DNA of 62,699 nt from NCBI GenBank assembly GCA_023459275.1, contig JAEWVC010000073.1, forward strand, positions 1 through 62,699, written 5' to 3'. The position numbers were made by a program, and so were the translations under genes. The notes under the pieces were generated by a model. It searched no databases. It worked only from the letters and a program-made list of their open reading frames with translations, and was not told where the DNA came from. Within the stretch, counting starts at the first letter, position 1. Each line of letters starts with the position of its first letter. The stretch is from Bacillota bacterium. GTDB taxonomy: Bacteria > Bacillota > Clostridia > Christensenellales > Aristaeellaceae. Positions 9,053 to 17,456 of this stretch are shown here, one piece after another.

Positions 9053-10918
9053 TCACCTTCCTTCCGTTCCGGCGGCCTTGAGCCTGGTCAGGGAATCCAT
9101 ATTGAACGCGGTTTCCCCCTTGCCCGCCGTCCACCCCGTGAAGCGATCCGTGCGCGCAACGGAGATAACGTCCTGGCAAAACAGGGGAAGCTTGTAATAC
9201 TGCCCGGCAATTTGAACCTCCAGCGCCCGGATCAAATCATACTTCGCATTGCGGTTCAAGGTCAGGCGCATGGCGTCGATCCCCTGACTGAGGGCTTCGT
9301 CCGTCAGCCGTCCGTAGTTGGAGGAGCGGCTCAGGTTCACAAAATGCGCCTTGAACATGATGTCCGCATTGGCCGGGGTGAAGGTTACGTTTTGCAGCGT
9401 CATATCAAAGTTGCCGCCGTACAGATACGTGTTCTCCGGGGCGCTGCCCTTGGCGGCGTAGCGCAGTTCCACGCCGATCTTCTGCAGTAGCACCTGGAGA
9501 TAGCTTACCACATCCTGCTCGGCGGGGGAGCCCAGCACCTGATAGGACAGACGCCTGCCGCCGTCCAGGCGGTATCCCTCCGCGTCCTTACCGGGATACA
9601 GAGCGTTAAGAATCCCGTTGGCCTTTGCCAGCCGATCCGCGATGGGGCCTAAGAGGATGTCCGCCTCCGGGGCGTACAGGTCGCCGTCGGGCACCAGCCC
9701 CGCCGGCACCGCGGCGCCGTGGCCGTCCAGCACATATTGGATCAGCGATTCCTGATCAATGGCCAGGGCGATGGCCTCCCGCACCAGAATGTCGCCAAGC
9801 TGCCGCCGGGCGGCGGTCATCCGGTCTGTGGGCGCGTTGACGTTCAAAACCAGGCAAAGGGTAAAGATTCCGGGGGAGGAGGTCACAAACACGTCCTTTT
9901 CCTGCTTGAAAAGGGAGGCGTAGTTGGCGCTTACGGAAGTGTCCAGCACATCGATATGCCCCTTTTTCAGGGCGTAGACGGCCACGTTAATCTCCTGGTA
10001 AAGCACAAATTTCAGCGTGTCCACCTTGTACAGCGGGCTGCCGTCCGCGTCCGTGAGGAAATAATCCGCCCGGCGCCGAAGGACGATCTCCTGGCCGCTG
10101 CTCTGGGCGGAGTCCAGGCTGTAGGGCCCGCAGCCCACGGGATTCGCGTACGCATCGCTCAGTTCTCTGGTGGGCGAGGTGTTGTTGACGGGACAGTCCA
10201 GGGAGATGAGGGGGCCGTAGATATGCTCGGGCAGGATGAGCACCGTGGACACCAGGGGCGTGATGGCCCCCAGCACCTTGGATACCTCAAAGTAGAACAC
10301 GGTGTCCCGCTCCGCCCGGGAAACGGGATACCCTCTTTCGTTTGCCCCGGTATCGTAGGTGTAGATGCCCTGGCGGCGGAGCTTGCCGGTATTGTTGTCG
10401 TACTTGTGCTTAAGATCGTTCACCCAGACCAGCGCCCCGGCGTGGTTGGACAGCTTCTGGTTGGCGGCCAGGTCAAAGGTAAAGTAGATGTCTTTCACCG
10501 TCACGGGCCGGCCGTCCGACCAGCGGGCGTTTTCGTTGAGCACAAAGCGCACGGGAATATACGACGTATCGCTCCCCGAATACTCGGCTTCCAGGCGGCG
10601 ATAGTCGATGCCGCCGCCCGCGGTGATAAGCGGCTTCCCCTGCCTGTCCAGATAGGCCCATTCCCGGGCCAGCTTGGGCTGGTAGGTATCGGTATTTTCG
10701 TCGTAGTCAAGCAGCGTGGAATAGACCATGCTGGAGATGGTGGGGGCCACGCCGTCTCTGGAAAGCCAAGGCATATAGGACGCGGGAAAGGAGGAGGCCA
10801 CCTCGCCTACGTACAGGGTGCCGGAATCGCCGCCCTGACGTTCGTAGGAAGAGGAACAGCCGGAAAGCGCCAGCGCCAGCGCGGCCAGCAGCGCCAGGCA
10901 TGTAAGCGTGCGGCGCAT
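9053..10918 (-). CDS. Extracellular solute-binding lipoprotein, family 5 (OppA/DppA-like)
   Basis: The 621-residue protein begins with a lipoprotein signal peptide ending in a lipobox (ALALSGCSSS, Cys near residue 21), so it should be anchored to the outer face of the membrane. The rest resembles the family 5 peptide-binding fold: WSDGRPVTVKDIYFTFD is the conserved SBP_bac_5 segment, and long stretches such as VREAIALAIDQESLIQYVL match the second lobe. It is the first gene of the SBP-B-C-D-F set and probably captures peptides. Other family 5 ligands, such as nickel or glycosides, cannot be ruled out. Confidence 0.9.
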   Translation of the reverse strand: MRRTLTCLALLAALALALSGCSSSYERQGGDSGTLYVGEVASSFPASYMPWLSRDGVAPTISSMVYSTLLDYDENTDTYQPKLAREWAYLDRQGKPLITAGGGIDYRRLEAEYSGSDTSYIPVRFVLNENARWSDGRPVTVKDIYFTFDLAANQKLSNHAGALVWVNDLKHKYDNNTGKLRRQGIYTYDTGANERGYPVSRAERDTVFYFEVSKVLGAITPLVSTVLILPEHIYGPLISLDCPVNNTSPTRELSDAYANPVGCGPYSLDSAQSSGQEIVLRRRADYFLTDADGSPLYKVDTLKFVLYQEINVAVYALKKGHIDVLDTSVSANYASLFKQEKDVFVTSSPGIFTLCLVLNVNAPTDRMTAARRQLGDILVREAIALAIDQESLIQYVLDGHGAAVPAGLVPDGDLYAPEADILLGPIADRLAKANGILNALYPGKDAEGYRLDGGRRLSYQVLGSPAEQDVVSYLQVLLQKIGVELRYAAKGSAPENTYLYGGNFDMTLQNVTFTPANADIMFKAHFVNLSRSSNYGRLTDEALSQGIDAMRLTLNRNAKYDLIRALEVQIAGQYYKLPLFCQDVISVARTDRFTGWTAGKGETAFNMDSLTRLKAAGTEGR

Positions 10919-10954
10919 AAGCCCTGCCCCCTTCCTTCAAAGCATGGGATCAAT

Positions 10955-11608
10955 TCAGTAAGGGTACTGCATCTTTTCGCCGAAGCCGTCCTTGCTGACG
11001 CAGTTGTCGTAGATCTCCTCTATGCGGAAGATATAGGCGGGGCGCGTGAGCCAGCGGCTCATGTCGGGATGGTGGTACACGTCATGCTGGGCGTTTATAA
11101 ACTGCTGGTAGATCTCCCGTTTGCCGCTGTCGCATTCGTCATGGATCTCCATTTGGCCCCTCAGCTCGTAGGAGATGGCCGGCGGCTGGTAAAAAAGCAG
11201 CGTGGCCTGGGGATTGGCCTTATAGTTTTCGTAGCTGTGCTTCTTGGCCAGTTCCAGGCTGCCTACCTTGGAAAAATCCACGCGGCTGCGGGCTTCCTCG
11301 CCGTACATGTACTTGACCAGCACGGCAAGCCCGCGCATGCTGTATTCCTTGTCCTCTTTATCAAAGGTCTTGATATGGGCGATGTACGCAGCCAGGGTTT
11401 CCTCCAGGTATTCGTCCCTGGGCAGGAAGCCGATGCCTTTGATGCTGGCGTTGAGCCCGGCAGGGCCCATGGATACGAAGGCGGGGTCGTGGGAACAGAA
11501 GCTCAGAAACATCTTTTCAGGCGATACCATTTCTCCGGCATGCAGCTTGAGCACCGACTCGGCCCGGGTATTGAAAGCCCATTTGAAAAAACTTTCCGCG
11601 GATTTCAT
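10955..11608 (-). CDS. PNPOx-like split-barrel protein (putative flavin-binding)
   Basis: The 217-residue product begins at ATG 11608, where GGGAGGGATG gives a good ribosome site. The longer frame to 11692 has none. The central part (KANPQATLLFYQPP, ELRGQMEIHD, then YIFRIEEIYDN) resembles the beta-strands of pyridoxamine 5'-phosphate oxidase-like FMN proteins, and a YQQF/HHPD region follows as in that fold. I infer a cytoplasmic flavin or heme split barrel; the substrate is unknown. The N-terminal 90 residues are not recognisable. The gene ends 36 bases before the binding-protein gene and is likely the first gene of the opp transcript. Confidence 0.55.
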   Translation of the reverse strand: MKSAESFFKWAFNTRAESVLKLHAGEMVSPEKMFLSFCSHDPAFVSMGPAGLNASIKGIGFLPRDEYLEETLAAYIAHIKTFDKEDKEYSMRGLAVLVKYMYGEEARSRVDFSKVGSLELAKKHSYENYKANPQATLLFYQPPAISYELRGQMEIHDECDSGKREIYQQFINAQHDVYHHPDMSRWLTRPAYIFRIEEIYDNCVSKDGFGEKMQYPY

Positions 11609-11944
11609 GGACGCATCCCTCCCCCATATGTATATAGGCAGTATAACACATGGTATCCCTTCCATAAAAGGGAAATCATGTAGTCCGCACACGAAAAAAA
11701 CAAAATTACGGGCCGCGCCGTACTTTTAAAAAAATGGCGGCGTCCCCCTTTGATCCTGCAATTCCGCAGATGGCACGCCGGAATTTCCGCTTGTTTTGCA
11801 TCTGAAGCCACGCTCCTATGAAAATTCGATCCTTTTTTTCCCATGCCCTGTTGACAAGCGGCCCGTGCCGTTCTATATTGGTACCATCCCTATGGATGGC
11901 GCCTTTCGGAACATATCGAAAATGCGAACAGGAGTGAAATCATC
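11609..11944. promoter_or_regulatory. Divergent intergenic region
   Basis: This stretch separates the minus-strand PNPOx-like/opp unit from the plus-strand secreted protein. On the minus strand TATACT (11640-11645) with a weak TTTATG 17 bases upstream may drive the opp unit. The plus-strand promoter is listed separately. No gene, hairpin or conserved RNA is evident in the rest. Confidence 0.5.
11851..11879 (+). promoter_or_regulatory. Sigma-A promoter for the secreted repeat protein
   Basis: Perfect TTGACA (11851-11856), a 17-base spacer and TATATT (11874-11879). This is one of the strongest promoters in the window and predicts a leader of about 60 bases. Confidence 0.8.
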
Positions 11945-13255
11945 ATGAAAAAGATCCTCACGATGCTGCTGGCATTCTGCCTCACTCTGGGGCTGGGCAC
12001 CGCCATGGCCCAGGAAGTTCCTGCCGCGCTGGCGGGCACCTATATCCTGGACGCCTCCCCGCTGGGCATGCCCCTGCAGGTGTACCTGATCATTGACGAA
12101 AGCGGAAACTTCCATTGGACCAACAGCCTGACAAACGGCGCGGACAAGGGCAGCGGCATGATCGGCAGCGAGCAGGGTGTCTATATGATGCTCTACAGCG
12201 ATTCCACCGCCGAGGCCATGAAGACCGCCACCTTCACCGTGGCGGGCGAAACACTTCTGTTCTCCACCCGCGTGCCCTATGGCAGCAGCGGCTTTTCCCC
12301 CAATACGGAAAATGAGAGCAGTCCTGTGTATCCCATAGCCAAGAAAATGGTGTATGAGGATCTTTTGGGCCTGTACGTGGGCAGCCTGCAGGTGGATGTC
12401 CCCGCCATGGGTACGTCCGTCACCTACGATTGCGAATTGACCCTTTCCTACGGCGCCGAATACACGCTTGTCAGCAGCTTCTCCATGATGGGCGAAATGC
12501 AGCAGTACATTCAGTATGGCACTTTCCTCTATGACGGCGGCAGCCTGACCCTGGCAAGCCCGGAGAAGGGTGAACAAGCCGGCACGCTGGCGGAAGGCAA
12601 GATGGAGATTGGCGCCTACCTCTCCGCCCAAGGCTCCACGCCCAGGACCATCACCCTTCAAAAGGCCACCACCGCCGAGGCGGCGGGCACCTACACGGGG
12701 GTTAAGGACATGAGCGCCATGGGTTTTGTGGCCAACGCCACCCTGACCCTTGACGCCGTGGGCGGATATACCTACCTTGCCCAAATCGAGGGTGAAACGG
12801 ATTATACGGAAGAAGGCTCCTTCACCGCGGCGGACGGGGTGATCACCCTGCAAAGCGCCGCCGAGGGCGCCGCGGCTGTGGAAGGGACATTGGCCGATGA
12901 CGTGCTCACCGCAAAGATGCGCATCAGCCCCGACGTGCCCATGTCCACAGAGATCGCGATGTACAGCGGCCGCGTACAGGGCGTGTTCACCGCCTCCACC
13001 ACCGACGAGGGCGGCAAGGCCTACGAAAGCAGCCTGACGCTGAACCCCAACGGCACCTACGCGATTGCGGTCACCGGCGCGTCCGAATACCAGGAGGAGG
13101 GGACCTTTGCCGTGGCCGCCTCACCCATGGGCACAGCCATTACCCTGACCTCCAAGGATGGCGTGGCGTCCACGGGGATCGTTGCCGATACCATCAACAT
13201 CACCCACAATATTGACGCAAATATGAACACCACGGGGTTTGACTACGCCAAGTGA
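11945..13255 (+). CDS. Secreted protein with four beta-rich repeats, function unknown
   Basis: The 436-residue protein starts with a clear Sec signal peptide (MKKILTMLLAFCLTLGLGT, cleavage probably after AMA). The mature part looks like four units of about 100 residues. Each opens with a G-x-[YF] start (AGTYILDA, LGLYVGSL, AGTYTGVK, QGVFTAST), then strands of the form LTLxxxGxYxxx, an EEGxF or YGTF turn and a closing stretch of threonines and valines. The pattern recalls lipocalin-like or copper-resistance-like barrels used singly in other proteins, but I cannot name the family. There is no membrane anchor, sortase motif or catalytic motif. It stands alone under a strong promoter, so it should be an abundant exported protein. 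Confidence 0.75.
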   Translation: MKKILTMLLAFCLTLGLGTAMAQEVPAALAGTYILDASPLGMPLQVYLIIDESGNFHWTNSLTNGADKGSGMIGSEQGVYMMLYSDSTAEAMKTATFTVAGETLLFSTRVPYGSSGFSPNTENESSPVYPIAKKMVYEDLLGLYVGSLQVDVPAMGTSVTYDCELTLSYGAEYTLVSSFSMMGEMQQYIQYGTFLYDGGSLTLASPEKGEQAGTLAEGKMEIGAYLSAQGSTPRTITLQKATTAEAAGTYTGVKDMSAMGFVANATLTLDAVGGYTYLAQIEGETDYTEEGSFTAADGVITLQSAAEGAAAVEGTLADDVLTAKMRISPDVPMSTEIAMYSGRVQGVFTASTTDEGGKAYESSLTLNPNGTYAIAVTGASEYQEEGTFAVAASPMGTAITLTSKDGVASTGIVADTINITHNIDANMNTTGFDYAK

Positions 13256-13321
13256 TCGCGGGGCGATATGATTAAAATCAGTCCTGCAAGCATTTTCAAA
13301 AATTCAGGCGGAACAAAGTGA

Positions 13322-13352
13322 GGGAGACCGGTTCTTTTCAGACCGGTCCCCC
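13322..13352 (+). terminator. Hairpin after the secreted protein gene
   Basis: GACCGGT (13326-13332) pairs with ACCGGTC (13342-13348) around a nine-base loop. The sequence after it is C-rich with only TTTT a few bases later, so it would be a modest intrinsic terminator. Confidence 0.5.
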
Positions 13353-13493
13353 TGATTTTCCTATTCTTTCCGCAGAGATCACTTTTCGTCAGGGCATCCC
13401 CGAACTATTTTTATCTGCCGGGCGCTTACCGCCGCCTGCCGCGGAAGGAGAACAAGCAAAAAAGCCCGTTTGGGTGGGAGCTTGGGCAGGCGG

Positions 13494-14618
13494 TCATATT
13501 TCAATCTGTTCCGGCCGGTACCCTTCCGGCAGCGGTTCCTCGTATAAAAACGGAAAATCATCATCATTCAATACCGGTAAAAACGCTTCGTAGGGGATGC
13601 GTGCAAACTCGCAGGCATAGTCGTTGGCGCCGAACCACTTGCCCTCCTTGCCGCTCAGGTTCAGGCCCCTGGCAAACTTGGTGTAGTTGGAACAGTCATG
13701 GACCACGAAATCCCACCGCTCATCATCGGCGGCCTTCATGAATTTCAGCGTGAGCTCCCTGCTCCACACCGGCGAGATATAGCCATGCCTGGAGATGTAC
13801 ATGTTTTCCCCGAAATAATTGCCGATGTTGTTTTCATTCAGATGCAGCTCCGCGCAGTTGATAAAATCCAGCCCCCTTTGGAAGATGGCCTGCCTTTTTT
13901 TGAAAAAGCCGTCATAAAATTCGGGGGTCATGGGCGTTTCAATGCCCACCTGTCCGATATATTTCTTTGCCGTGCCCATGCTTGCGATCACCCGGTCGGC
14001 GCAGTTGGAAGCACCCAGATTGAAACGCAGCTCGTCAAGCCCGGCCTCCCCCAACGCCCGAAGATTTTCCTCCGTGGCCAGGGTGCCGTTGGTGTACATA
14101 TGCTGGTGGATGCCCGCGGCCCTGAATTTTTTGATCACCGGATAGTATTTTTCAATTTCCATGAAGGGCTCCAAATACACATAGGAGATGCCGGTGGGCT
14201 TTTGCTGGATGGAAAGAAGCAGATCCACGTCCTTTTCGTAAAACCTGGTGCCTCCGATTTCCCACATGCCTTCCCCCACCGGCGGGATATCGTCTATCTG
14301 GCCGTAATTGTAGCAGAATTTACAGTTGAGGTTACACTTGTTTGTTTTGCGGATGGCGGAAAGGCCCGTGCCCAGCAGGCAGGACCGGCACCCATCGGGA
14401 AACCTGCGGTCGTCCCCCACATAAAAGGTTCTGCCCTTGAGCGTTTTCAGCCCTTTGATCTGCGCCATCAGCGCATCGTTCCGCTGATCCACCGCCGCCT
14501 CAATCTGCGCGAAGGTGGCATACACGATCTCCTGCTGTTTTACGGTGAGTTCCTCATCCTCCGGCAACTGCGCGAAATAATCAAACCATATCAGCGCGTC
14601 ATTTTTGGAAATATACAT
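13494..14618 (-). CDS. Radical SAM protein of unknown function
   Basis: The 374-residue enzyme has the radical SAM cluster motif C-x3-C-x2-C at Cys95, Cys99 and Cys102 (KCNLNCKFCYNYG), which should bind a 4Fe-4S cluster and S-adenosylmethionine. An unusual CxxC pair precedes it (Cys77, Cys80, in DGCRSCLLGTG), and further cysteines lie toward the C-terminus, so a second metal site is possible. The barrel segments YVYLEPFMEIEKYYP and HQHMYTNGTLA fit the family. ATG 14618 is chosen for its GGAGG site. It lies 34 bases after an SDR dehydrogenase gene on the same strand, and the two likely act together. The reaction is not recognisable. Confidence 0.85.
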   Translation of the reverse strand: MYISKNDALIWFDYFAQLPEDEELTVKQQEIVYATFAQIEAAVDQRNDALMAQIKGLKTLKGRTFYVGDDRRFPDGCRSCLLGTGLSAIRKTNKCNLNCKFCYNYGQIDDIPPVGEGMWEIGGTRFYEKDVDLLLSIQQKPTGISYVYLEPFMEIEKYYPVIKKFRAAGIHQHMYTNGTLATEENLRALGEAGLDELRFNLGASNCADRVIASMGTAKKYIGQVGIETPMTPEFYDGFFKKRQAIFQRGLDFINCAELHLNENNIGNYFGENMYISRHGYISPVWSRELTLKFMKAADDERWDFVVHDCSNYTKFARGLNLSGKEGKWFGANDYACEFARIPYEAFLPVLNDDDFPFLYEEPLPEGYRPEQIEI

Positions 14619-14652
14619 ACTAAATCCTCCGTGCAATATCCGCTTTTCGGTT

Positions 14653-15441
14653 CTAAACCAATCTGTCTTTGCGCAAGCCCGCCGTCATAAAACGCCAGGC
14701 GGCTTTTCTGTTGGTGAGCCAGGCAATCTGAACGCCATTATGGGTGTTGGAAAGTATTTTGGGGATAAAAAAGGCCGCCACCGTTTCGGGCCTATCGGCC
14801 AATATATTGAACACCCTTTTGAACTGCCGGTCCGAAACGACAGCAGGCATCCCGCCGCCGGGCGTTTTTGTAATGAAGTCGGTCAGCATCATGCCGGGGG
14901 ACAACCGTCCTGCAACGACACCTGTGCCCTCCAGTTCCTTGGCCAGCCCTTTCATAAAGTAGGTGAGCGCACACTTGGTCGTACCGTAGAGGATTGTTTT
15001 GGGCTGTATCAAGCCATTGGAACCAAGACCCTCCATGCTGTAGACCGCGCCATACCCCTGCTTGAGCATTCCTGCCGCCGCAATCTGCGAACCGTAGACC
15101 GTGCCGGTGATATTGGTTTGAATAACGTTTTCTGTGTACACCTCGCCGGTTTCCCAGGAAGACAGGTGCGGAGTGTTTTGCCCCGCGTTATTGATCCATA
15201 TATCAATCCCGCCCCATTTGGCCACGGAAGCATCCCAGAGGTTTTGCAGGCTTGCTTTTTCCTGTACGTTGCAGGAGACATAGCAGTATTTCTCCGCAAA
15301 CGGCATAAACCCGGCACAAATGGCCGGTGCCAGGGCGTCTCCCCTGCCCGACAGCGTAACGCTGCATCCGGCCCGAAAAAACGCCTCCGCCATGGCCAGG
15401 CCGATACCCCGGGTACTGCCCGTTATCACAACGCTTTTCAT
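14653..15441 (-). CDS. Short-chain dehydrogenase/reductase (SDR)
   Basis: This 262-residue protein is a classical SDR. The Rossmann NAD(P) motif TGSTRGIG is at residues 7-14, NNAG at 84-87, and the catalytic YxxxK at Tyr152/Lys156, with Ser135 as the probable third member. The substrate is unknown. The ATG at 15441 has GGGAGG five bases upstream and is preferred over the one at 15456, which lies inside the ribosome site region. A promoter is at 15483-15512. The gene is first in a two-gene unit with the radical SAM protein. Confidence 0.88.
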   Translation of the reverse strand: MKSVVITGSTRGIGLAMAEAFFRAGCSVTLSGRGDALAPAICAGFMPFAEKYCYVSCNVQEKASLQNLWDASVAKWGGIDIWINNAGQNTPHLSSWETGEVYTENVIQTNITGTVYGSQIAAAGMLKQGYGAVYSMEGLGSNGLIQPKTILYGTTKCALTYFMKGLAKELEGTGVVAGRLSPGMMLTDFITKTPGGGMPAVVSDRQFKRVFNILADRPETVAAFFIPKILSNTHNGVQIAWLTNRKAAWRFMTAGLRKDRLV

Positions 15442-15482
15442 GAAAACCTCCCTCATTCCTTGTCATCCGTCACCGCAATATC

Positions 15483-15512
15483 ATTATAGCGGCAACTGCC
15501 CGGGGAGAACAA
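15483..15512 (-). promoter_or_regulatory. Promoter for the SDR/radical SAM unit
   Basis: On the minus strand TATAAT (15483-15488) lies 18 bases from TTGTTC (15507-15512). The -10 is perfect and the -35 is partial. Confidence 0.55.
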
Positions 15513-15541
15513 GATGATGCGGATTTTTGCCGCGGCAAGCC

Positions 15542-16147
15542 TCATACATGGCCCGTCTTATATATTTTGTTAAAAGCATCCTTCTTATGGCTTACAATGT
15601 ACATAAGGTCATCCGGATTTTCCAATTGGATGTGAAACTTCCTGATCATATCTATTGTATCGCCATTCAGAGGAATTTCGACGGAATTCTGTTCATCCAT
15701 GCAAAAGACGACTGCAATTTGAATCCGATTCAGCTTGTTTCCTGTATGTAGAAAAATGCGCAAGTGATTGTACCAGAAAAACAAACCATTGATGGTCATG
15801 CCATTGGCGTCCAAATGAACGGATAGCTCATTGTCTGAAAAGTCATATGTTCCATTTGACTTTTCCCCAACCGTTTCGAAATCATAGCGCTTCATTTCTT
15901 CCGCGATTTCCCGCTTTCTTACATAGGGCCCAGACGATAATAGCAGGGCTGACAAAAGGCCAATGAAGACAAAAAGCGCTATCGCCGCCGGCGTATACTT
16001 TGTTTCATCTATACTCATCATCACACATATAAAAGCCAGGCAAACAATAGCGGCAATTACGTATGCCGGTACAATTCTGTAATTCATAACGAACCGGATT
16101 TTATTCATGTTGTCTTTTTCATATTGCAGGATTTCACGCAATTTCAT
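15542..16147 (-). CDS. Hypothetical two-helix membrane protein
   Basis: The 201-residue protein is not one I recognise. Two hydrophobic helices (roughly residues 25-45 and 55-75) flank a short loop, and a soluble C-terminal domain of about 120 residues follows. That domain looks like a beta-sandwich or PH-like sensor domain with alternating strands (YDFSDNELSVHL, RIQIAVVF) and a final helix. This layout recalls YcxB-like proteins, but the match is by impression only. AAGGGAC precedes the ATG. Its A+T content appears higher than its neighbours, which may point to a different history. Confidence 0.6.
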   Translation of the reverse strand: MKLREILQYEKDNMNKIRFVMNYRIVPAYVIAAIVCLAFICVMMSIDETKYTPAAIALFVFIGLLSALLLSSGPYVRKREIAEEMKRYDFETVGEKSNGTYDFSDNELSVHLDANGMTINGLFFWYNHLRIFLHTGNKLNRIQIAVVFCMDEQNSVEIPLNGDTIDMIRKFHIQLENPDDLMYIVSHKKDAFNKIYKTGHV

Positions 16148-16248
16148 GTCCCTTCACTTCGTCAAAGCAACGATATCCTTCCCTCTGCAATTGTATGCGT
16201 GAACCAGCATTCACACAAATTACCCCATTTCAAGCTGCTTCCGCATAT

Positions 16249-17391
16249 TCACCTTTCTATTTTCACCATCATGACCACGCACTCCACATGCTCCGTATGG
16301 GGGAACATGTCCACCGGCTGGATGGCCCGAACCCTGTATCCCCGTTCCTTCAAAAACTGCACATCCCGGCTTTGGGTTTCCACGTTGCAGGAGATATATA
16401 CCACCTTCTTGGGGGCGAGAGAAGCCAAGGCGGCCAGGAATTCTTCGCTGGCTCCTGCCCTGGGCGGGTCCAGGAACACGGCATCCGCGGTTTCGCCCGC
16501 TTCCGCCATGGCGGCCATCACCCGGCCCGCGTCGCCCTTCAAAAAGAAAGCGTTTTTCACATTGTTGGCCTTGGCGTTGGCGGTGGCATCCGATACGGCG
16601 GCGGGGTTCAGTTCAATGCCGGTGATCTTTCCCACGCTTCCCGCAGCGGCAAGGGTCAGGGTGCCGATGCCGCAATAGGCGTCGATAGCGGTTTCGCCGC
16701 CGCAAAGCTCCGCCAGACGGATGGCCTCGCGGTATAAAACTTCGGTTTGCGCACTGTTCACCTGATAAAAGGAACGGGGCGAAATGGAAAACGTAAGGCC
16801 GCACAGGGTATCCGTTATCTTGCCGGGGCCATAGAGCACATGCTCCGAAAAACCCAGCACGGCGCTTGTCTTTCGGGGGTTTACGTTCTGTACAACGGAG
16901 GTAATGCCGGGGCATTTGGAAAGCAGCCGGGCCATAAAAGCCGCCTTGCCGGGGAAGGGCGCTGCGGCTGTGACGATGACCAGCAAAATCTGCCCGGAAG
17001 CATGGCCCCTGCGCACCAGCGCGTGGCGCAAAAAGCCTGTGCGCCTATCCTCGTCATAGGCGGCAAGGCCGAACTCCCTGGCGGTTTCCAAAAAGGCGGC
17101 AAGAATTTCGTCCATCCCCGGTGCGTGGAGCAGGCATTGGTCCACGGGAACCACGCGGTGGGTCCCTTCCCGGTAAATACCGGAAATAAGCCGCCCTTTA
17201 TCCGTGGCAAAGGTGGCGATGGCTTTGTTGCGGTAATGATATGGGTCCGCCATCCCCAGGATAGGCCGGGGCTTCCCAAATACAGACAGGTGCTTTTTCA
17301 CCAGCGCCTGTTTCTTTTTCAGCTGTTCCTGGTAGGGTATGCCCATCAAAGGGCATCCGCCGCAGCCCATTTCTCCCGCTTTGCAGGCCAT
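16249..17391 (-). CDS. 23S rRNA (uracil-5-)-methyltransferase, RlmD/TrmA family
   Basis: The 380-residue enzyme transfers a methyl group from S-adenosylmethionine to C5 of a uridine in RNA, most likely 23S rRNA. The SAM site is DAYCGIGTLTL near residue 237, FLDPPRAG is near 306, the catalytic Cys335 is in VYISCNVETQ, and the base Glu370 is in MFPHTEHVE. Cys3, Cys10, Cys13 and Cys86 match the iron-sulfur cluster ligands of RlmD-type members. No N-terminal TRAM domain is present, so this is a short form. ATG 17391 has an AAGGGGGG site; the upstream ATG at 17424 does not. Whether it targets the RlmC, RlmD or a tRNA position cannot be told. Confidence 0.9.
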   Translation of the reverse strand: MACKAGEMGCGGCPLMGIPYQEQLKKKQALVKKHLSVFGKPRPILGMADPYHYRNKAIATFATDKGRLISGIYREGTHRVVPVDQCLLHAPGMDEILAAFLETAREFGLAAYDEDRRTGFLRHALVRRGHASGQILLVIVTAAAPFPGKAAFMARLLSKCPGITSVVQNVNPRKTSAVLGFSEHVLYGPGKITDTLCGLTFSISPRSFYQVNSAQTEVLYREAIRLAELCGGETAIDAYCGIGTLTLAAAGSVGKITGIELNPAAVSDATANAKANNVKNAFFLKGDAGRVMAAMAEAGETADAVFLDPPRAGASEEFLAALASLAPKKVVYISCNVETQSRDVQFLKERGYRVRAIQPVDMFPHTEHVECVVMMVKIER

Positions 17392-17456
17392 GGCATACCC
17401 CCCTTTTTTGCATTGGCAAAGCATGCGGCGCCGTTGGCGGACACGGAAATCATCCG

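Noticed and set aside
13318..13593. 91-codon plus-strand frame after the secreted protein
   Set aside because: It begins at a hairpin and overlaps the end of the radical SAM gene on the other strand; no ribosome site or recognisable domain.
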